A DNA stretch of 6,401 nt. Source: Candidatus Kuenenia stuttgartensis. GTDB taxonomy: Bacteria; Planctomycetota; Planctomycetia; Isosphaerales; Isosphaeraceae. Positions 3,696-6,401 of the stretch are shown in pieces. The stretch covers positions 1 to 6,401 of the forward strand of contig CAMCFM010000274.1 in NCBI GenBank assembly GCA_945874095.1, read 5' to 3'. Numbering within the stretch: position 1 is the first letter of the stretch; every line of letters begins with the position of its first letter. A model generated the notes under the pieces. That model saw nothing but the letters and a program-made list of their open reading frames with translations, was not told where the DNA came from and searched no databases. A program made the translations under genes and the position numbers.

Positions 3696-6401
3696 TCAAT
3701 ATTTGTTGCCTTTGAAAAGTGGTCCGACACCCTTCCAGGGCAGCACCACGGTATCTTCCGGCACCACATCGCCAGGGCGATAGTAACCGAGGTCATATTC
3801 GGATTCCCAAGGGGGATCGGCAATGGCCCGGAACGGGAAGGTGGCAATCTGGAGGGCGAACAGGCCACTTGAGATCATCGGAGTGGCAATTTGATTCCTC
3901 AGCTTGCTCTGCTTCGGATCGTCAATCGGATAGGTCAGTTTACGACCTGCACGACCGAGCCTTTGTTCAACAGAAACCCCGTACCGCTCAAGACTTGGGT
4001 CTTGGAAGTAGAGAGGATAGTGAGCCACTGCGGCAGAGGCCCACATCTTGCGACGAGGGTCAAACTGGCGTGGTTTGAGGTTATCAAACTGCTCTGGCAG
4101 AAGAATGGCCCGGATCGGGCGAGCTTCCGCAGGACTTGGGGCTCTGGGCAGTTCAAGACGCACCAACGGATCGTCCGTTGCACTCATATTCGTGCTCGAA
4201 CCTGGGACACCCGGACGGGTCATAGCGGCAGCACCTGCCTCTTCCGGAGGCTGAGCCCCCAGAGGCGATAGGCCAGGCGTGGAACCTGTCCGGCCACCTT
4301 GAATCCGCGCCATCTGTTCGATCTCGCGACGTCGCTCGAACGATAGACCACCTAAGTACTTATCAGTAATCTTGCCAATCTCCGGATCGCCATCTGGAGA
4401 GCTCGGCGATGGGGTCACCGTTTTAGCGACTTCTTCCGCAGGCAATGCTGGAAGATTGTCGGAAGTCACGCCTGGAACTGCGTTTGCCTCAGCACGAGCC
4501 ACTCGTTCCGGCATCGCTTCAGCCTGAGTTGGAACAACCGGAGGAACCGGCGGTGTATCAGGCGTGCTGGATGTTCCCACTGGGAGAGGTGGCAGGTCGC
4601 CGGCCAATTCAGGTTTGGCTGGAACTGCGGCTTCAAAAGCCAATGGAGCCGGTTCAGAAACTGGCTTATCTGCTGGCTTGGCAGGCTCTTCCGACTTCAA
4701 TGGAGCTTGATCCAAAGACGGAATCGGAGGGAGTGGAGGTAGGTCATTCGCCGGAGCTGAAGGCAATGGAGGGAGACTGTCGGTGGCCACTGGTTTTGAA
4801 TCTTCTTCCACCAACCTGGTAGCGATCCGTTCAGCCTGAACTGTATTGGAAGTCGTTGCAGCAGCAGGCTCTTCGTCATCAGCCAGAGGCGTCAGAACAG
4901 GAATTCCTGCCGCTTCCTGAAGTGGCTTATCGCCGGCAGGAGGCAATTCTGTGGGCAGCTGAACCGTGGCAGGCTTCACTTCCAGCTCCACCGCTTTGGG
5001 AGCTTCAGGAGCATTCTCAATCGAATTCGCCACTGGCAATGCCGGCAGGCTTGGCTCGGATTCGAGCTTGGCCATGACCTTCGATTCCACAGGCGGTTTC
5101 ACTGGCTCTGCAACCACTTGCGCCACTTCCACGACTGGAAGAGCCGGCAGGCTTGGCTCAGATTCCAGCTTATCTTCGACTTTCGCCTTCACTTCAGCCA
5201 CTTCCAATGGTGGGAGTGCTGGCAGAGAGGTTTCGATCTTTGGCGGTTGGTTGTCGATCGGCTCGTCGTCGGAATTCACGGCCGGAAGGGCCGGTGTTTC
5301 GACCACAGGAGCAGCTGGTTTCACGTCAGGAGTGACGCTCTCCAGCTTCGGAGCTGGCTGGCTGCTTGCCACAGGTAATAGCGGAAGTGTTGTTGGTGCA
5401 GCACTTTCGGACTCGTCAACAGCACCCGGTGGGACGCTCAGAGCAGGCAGCGATGGGGTGTCTTGATGAACAGGTTTGGACTGATCGGTGACCGGTGCCA
5501 CCGATTCATCAAACGTGGCAGCCGATTGCTGAGCCACACTGGAACGGGCAGATGGGCTGCCTGGCAGAGGCTCTGGAGCGTTGACAGCCTTCTCAGGCAA
5601 CTTGACCGCAACCGGTTCCATGACAGGAGCTTGTTCAAGTGCCACAGGTTCTGATACAGCAACAGCTTCCGTCTCTCTTGCCTTGAGTGGCTGAGTCAAC
5701 GAGGCTGGAGCCGAAAGTGGAGGCAATGTCTCAGAACCGCCCGAATTACCGGCGGATTCATATTGTCTGCGAGCGGAAGCCGCTGACTTTGACCGGGCCA
5801 GTTCGGAGGCTGTCGGCAATGCCTTGGCGAGTGCCTCAGGCGGAATCGGCTCAAGAGCGATCCGAACGACAGGCTGAGACTCTTGAATGGGAATCTCGAC
5901 TGAAGCTGGTCTCATGGCTGGATCGGCCAAAGCGACAGGTGCCGGTTTGGCGGCAACCGCAATGGAACCGGCCTGAGGGCGACGCGTTTTGGCATAACCG
6001 GCCATCGACGTCGGTGCCCTAAGTCCTTCTTGGGCCGCCTCAATGCCTTGTCTCATGCTGGTCACTTCAGCGGGGTTGAGCTGGTCCTTGCGGCGCTCTG
6101 CTTCCCGAAGATAGATCAGAGCTTTTTCATACTGCTGATATTTAATGTAGTCGATGCCGTTACGAAGTACGGTTCTGGCACTGCGGCTGCGAAGCATGGC
6201 AGCATCGCCAGGTTCCATCACAGGAACGGCCGGTTTACGGGCCGTGGCAGACGAGTTTCCAGCCGGAGCGATTTGAACGCTGGCAGGATCCATTGGCGAA
6301 ACATTCGGGTTAGCGCCCGGTTCGAGCCCGCGATTGGTTTGTGCATCGATCCAGGGCGACGATGCCGCGAGGCCCATTGCGGCCAGTGCGGCCGTCCATG
6401 T
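3696..6401 (-). CDS. Large secreted Pro/Ala-rich protein: TPR-like N-terminus, LPxLP repeat array, planctomycete-type C-terminal domain; start outside window
   Basis: I do not recognise a function. From the first in-frame Met in the window (6377) to TGA 3696-3698 there are 893 residues, but the frame stays open to the right edge. The residues on both sides of that Met (AALAAMGLAASSPWIDA) look like a signal-peptide core with cleavage after IDA, so the real start is probably upstream and the protein exported. Numbering from the 6377 Met: 57-119 is helical and TPR-like (VLRNGIDYIKYQQYEKALIYL ... AERRKDQLNPAEV); about 123-660 is low-complexity, rich in Pro, Ala, Val, Glu, and predicted disordered, with eight strict LPxLP motifs and three looser ones; 663-690 is a charged helical stretch (ITDKYLGGLSFERRREIEQMA); about 735-893 is compact, with HYPLYFQDPSLERYG (786-800), a hydrophobic segment (836-850), and PPWESEYDLGYYRPGD (855-870). 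The last block resembles a domain I recall from planctomycete hypothetical proteins. No enzyme motif is seen. A periplasm-spanning, envelope-anchored or scaffold role is an inference. Confidence 0.82.
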   Translation of the reverse strand, partial: TWTAALAAMGLAASSPWIDAQTNRGLEPGANPNVSPMDPASVQIAPAGNSSATARKPAVPVMEPGDAAMLRSRSARTVLRNGIDYIKYQQYEKALIYLREAERRKDQLNPAEVTSMRQGIEAAQEGLRAPTSMAGYAKTRRPQAGSIAVAAKPAPVALADPAMRPASVEIPIQESQPVVRIALEPIPPEALAKALPTASELARSKSAASARRQYESAGNSGGSETLPPLSAPASLTQPLKARETEAVAVSEPVALEQAPVMEPVAVKLPEKAVNAPEPLPGSPSARSSVAQQSAATFDESVAPVTDQSKPVHQDTPSLPALSVPPGAVDESESAAPTTLPLLPVASSQPAPKLESVTPDVKPAAPVVETPALPAVNSDDEPIDNQPPKIETSLPALPPLEVAEVKAKVEDKLESEPSLPALPVVEVAQVVAEPVKPPVESKVMAKLESEPSLPALPVANSIENAPEAPKAVELEVKPATVQLPTELPPAGDKPLQEAAGIPVLTPLADDEEPAAATTSNTVQAERIATRLVEEDSKPVATDSLPPLPSAPANDLPPLPPIPSLDQAPLKSEEPAKPADKPVSEPAPLAFEAAVPAKPELAGDLPPLPVGTSSTPDTPPVPPVVPTQAEAMPERVARAEANAVPGVTSDNLPALPAEEVAKTVTPSPSSPDGDPEIGKITDKYLGGLSFERRREIEQMARIQGGRTGSTPGLSPLGAQPPEEAGAAAMTRPGVPGSSTNMSATDDPLVRLELPRAPSPAEARPIRAILLPEQFDNLKPRQFDPRRKMWASAAVAHYPLYFQDPSLERYGVSVEQRLGRAGRKLTYPIDDPKQSKLRNQIATPMISSGLFALQIATFPFRAIADPPWESEYDLGYYRPGDVVPEDTVVLPWKGVGPLFKGNKY
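4440..5726 (-). repeat. Array of LPxLP short linear motifs in the disordered middle of the large secreted protein
   Basis: Counting from the Met at 6377, strict LP(A/P/L)LP occurs at residues 331, 385, 410, 444, 535, 546, 595 and 642, with looser copies LPPLS (218), LPALS (310) and LPAV (364). The motif is often preceded by an acidic or small residue (EPS, TDS, NDL, GDL, DNL). Spacing is irregular (11 to about 90 residues), apart from one 34-residue period, so this is a scattered linear motif rather than a folded repeat domain. Similar bead-on-string arrays in other proteins bind repeated partner domains; a partner is not known here. Confidence 0.7.
5041..5171 (-). repeat. In-frame duplicated segment, 34-codon period
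   Basis: A 29-bp sequence beginning GCCGGCAGGCTTGGCTC occurs at 5041-5069 and again at 5143-5171, with two mismatches. The offset is 102 bp, exactly 34 codons, and both copies encode KLESEPSLPALP. This looks like a recent internal duplication that added one LPxLP unit to the array; a third, more diverged LPALP lies 25 residues further toward the N-terminus. Confidence 0.75.

Noticed and set aside
4966..5466. 166-codon plus-strand Gly/Ser/Thr-rich frame opposite the LPxLP region
   Set aside because: The low-complexity composition is the mirror of the Pro/Ala/Glu-rich codons of the real gene, and there is no ribosome-binding site or domain.
4440..5726. TonB-like identity for the large Pro-rich protein
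   Set aside because: The Pro-rich periplasmic-style spacer is similar in character, but there is no N-terminal anchor with the TonB SxxxH motif visible and the C-terminal domain does not resemble TonB.
1..6401. CRISPR array, tRNA, rRNA, insertion sequence or phage genes
   Set aside because: No regularly spaced direct repeats, cloverleaf candidates, transposase motifs, or terminal inverted repeats with target duplications were seen on either strand.

Overview
The window looks like chromosomal DNA from a planctomycete (class Planctomycetia). This is inferred from three things: a secreted S1-type sulfatase of the CR(P/A)SL subtype, which I associate with planctomycetes; a long secreted Pro/Ala-rich protein whose C-terminal block (HYPLYFQDPSLERYG ... 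LGYYRPGD) resembles a domain I remember from planctomycete 'hypothetical' proteins; and moderate GC with only occasional Shine-Dalgarno sequences. No database search was possible, so genus and species are left open.

Layout, left to right. (1) 1-966, plus strand: the C-terminal part of a multi-pass membrane protein of the polysaccharide flippase (Wzx/MATE-like) type, cut by the left edge. (2) 967-1230: a non-coding gap between convergent genes, with several small inverted repeats and one 8-bp stem. (3) 1231-2637, minus strand: a complete exported sulfatase with an atypical active-site signature. (4) 2638-2858: a divergent promoter region with two 7-bp inverted repeats, a 7-bp tandem repeat, a clear TATAAT box for the plus-strand gene and a weaker candidate promoter for the sulfatase. 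(5) 2859-3614, plus strand: NAD(P)HX epimerase (nnrE), as a stand-alone epimerase domain; an AAGGAG site decides its start. (6) 3618-3661: a hairpin with A8 on one side and T5 on the other, serving as a shared terminator for the two converging genes. (7) 3696 to the right edge, minus strand: a very large secreted protein with a TPR-like N-terminal segment, a roughly 540-residue disordered Pro/Ala/Glu-rich middle carrying repeated LPxLP motifs, and a compact C-terminal domain. Its start codon is probably outside the window.

The genes do not form one pathway. Each complete gene appears to be its own transcription unit, since neighbours alternate in orientation. The flippase and sulfatase may both relate to cell-surface or environmental polysaccharides, but their convergent arrangement gives no evidence of joint control. 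nnrE is a housekeeping metabolite-repair gene. I see no phage, transposon, CRISPR, tRNA or rRNA, and nothing that amounts to a new multi-gene system. The most unusual items are the LPxLP-array protein and the sulfatase active-site variant.
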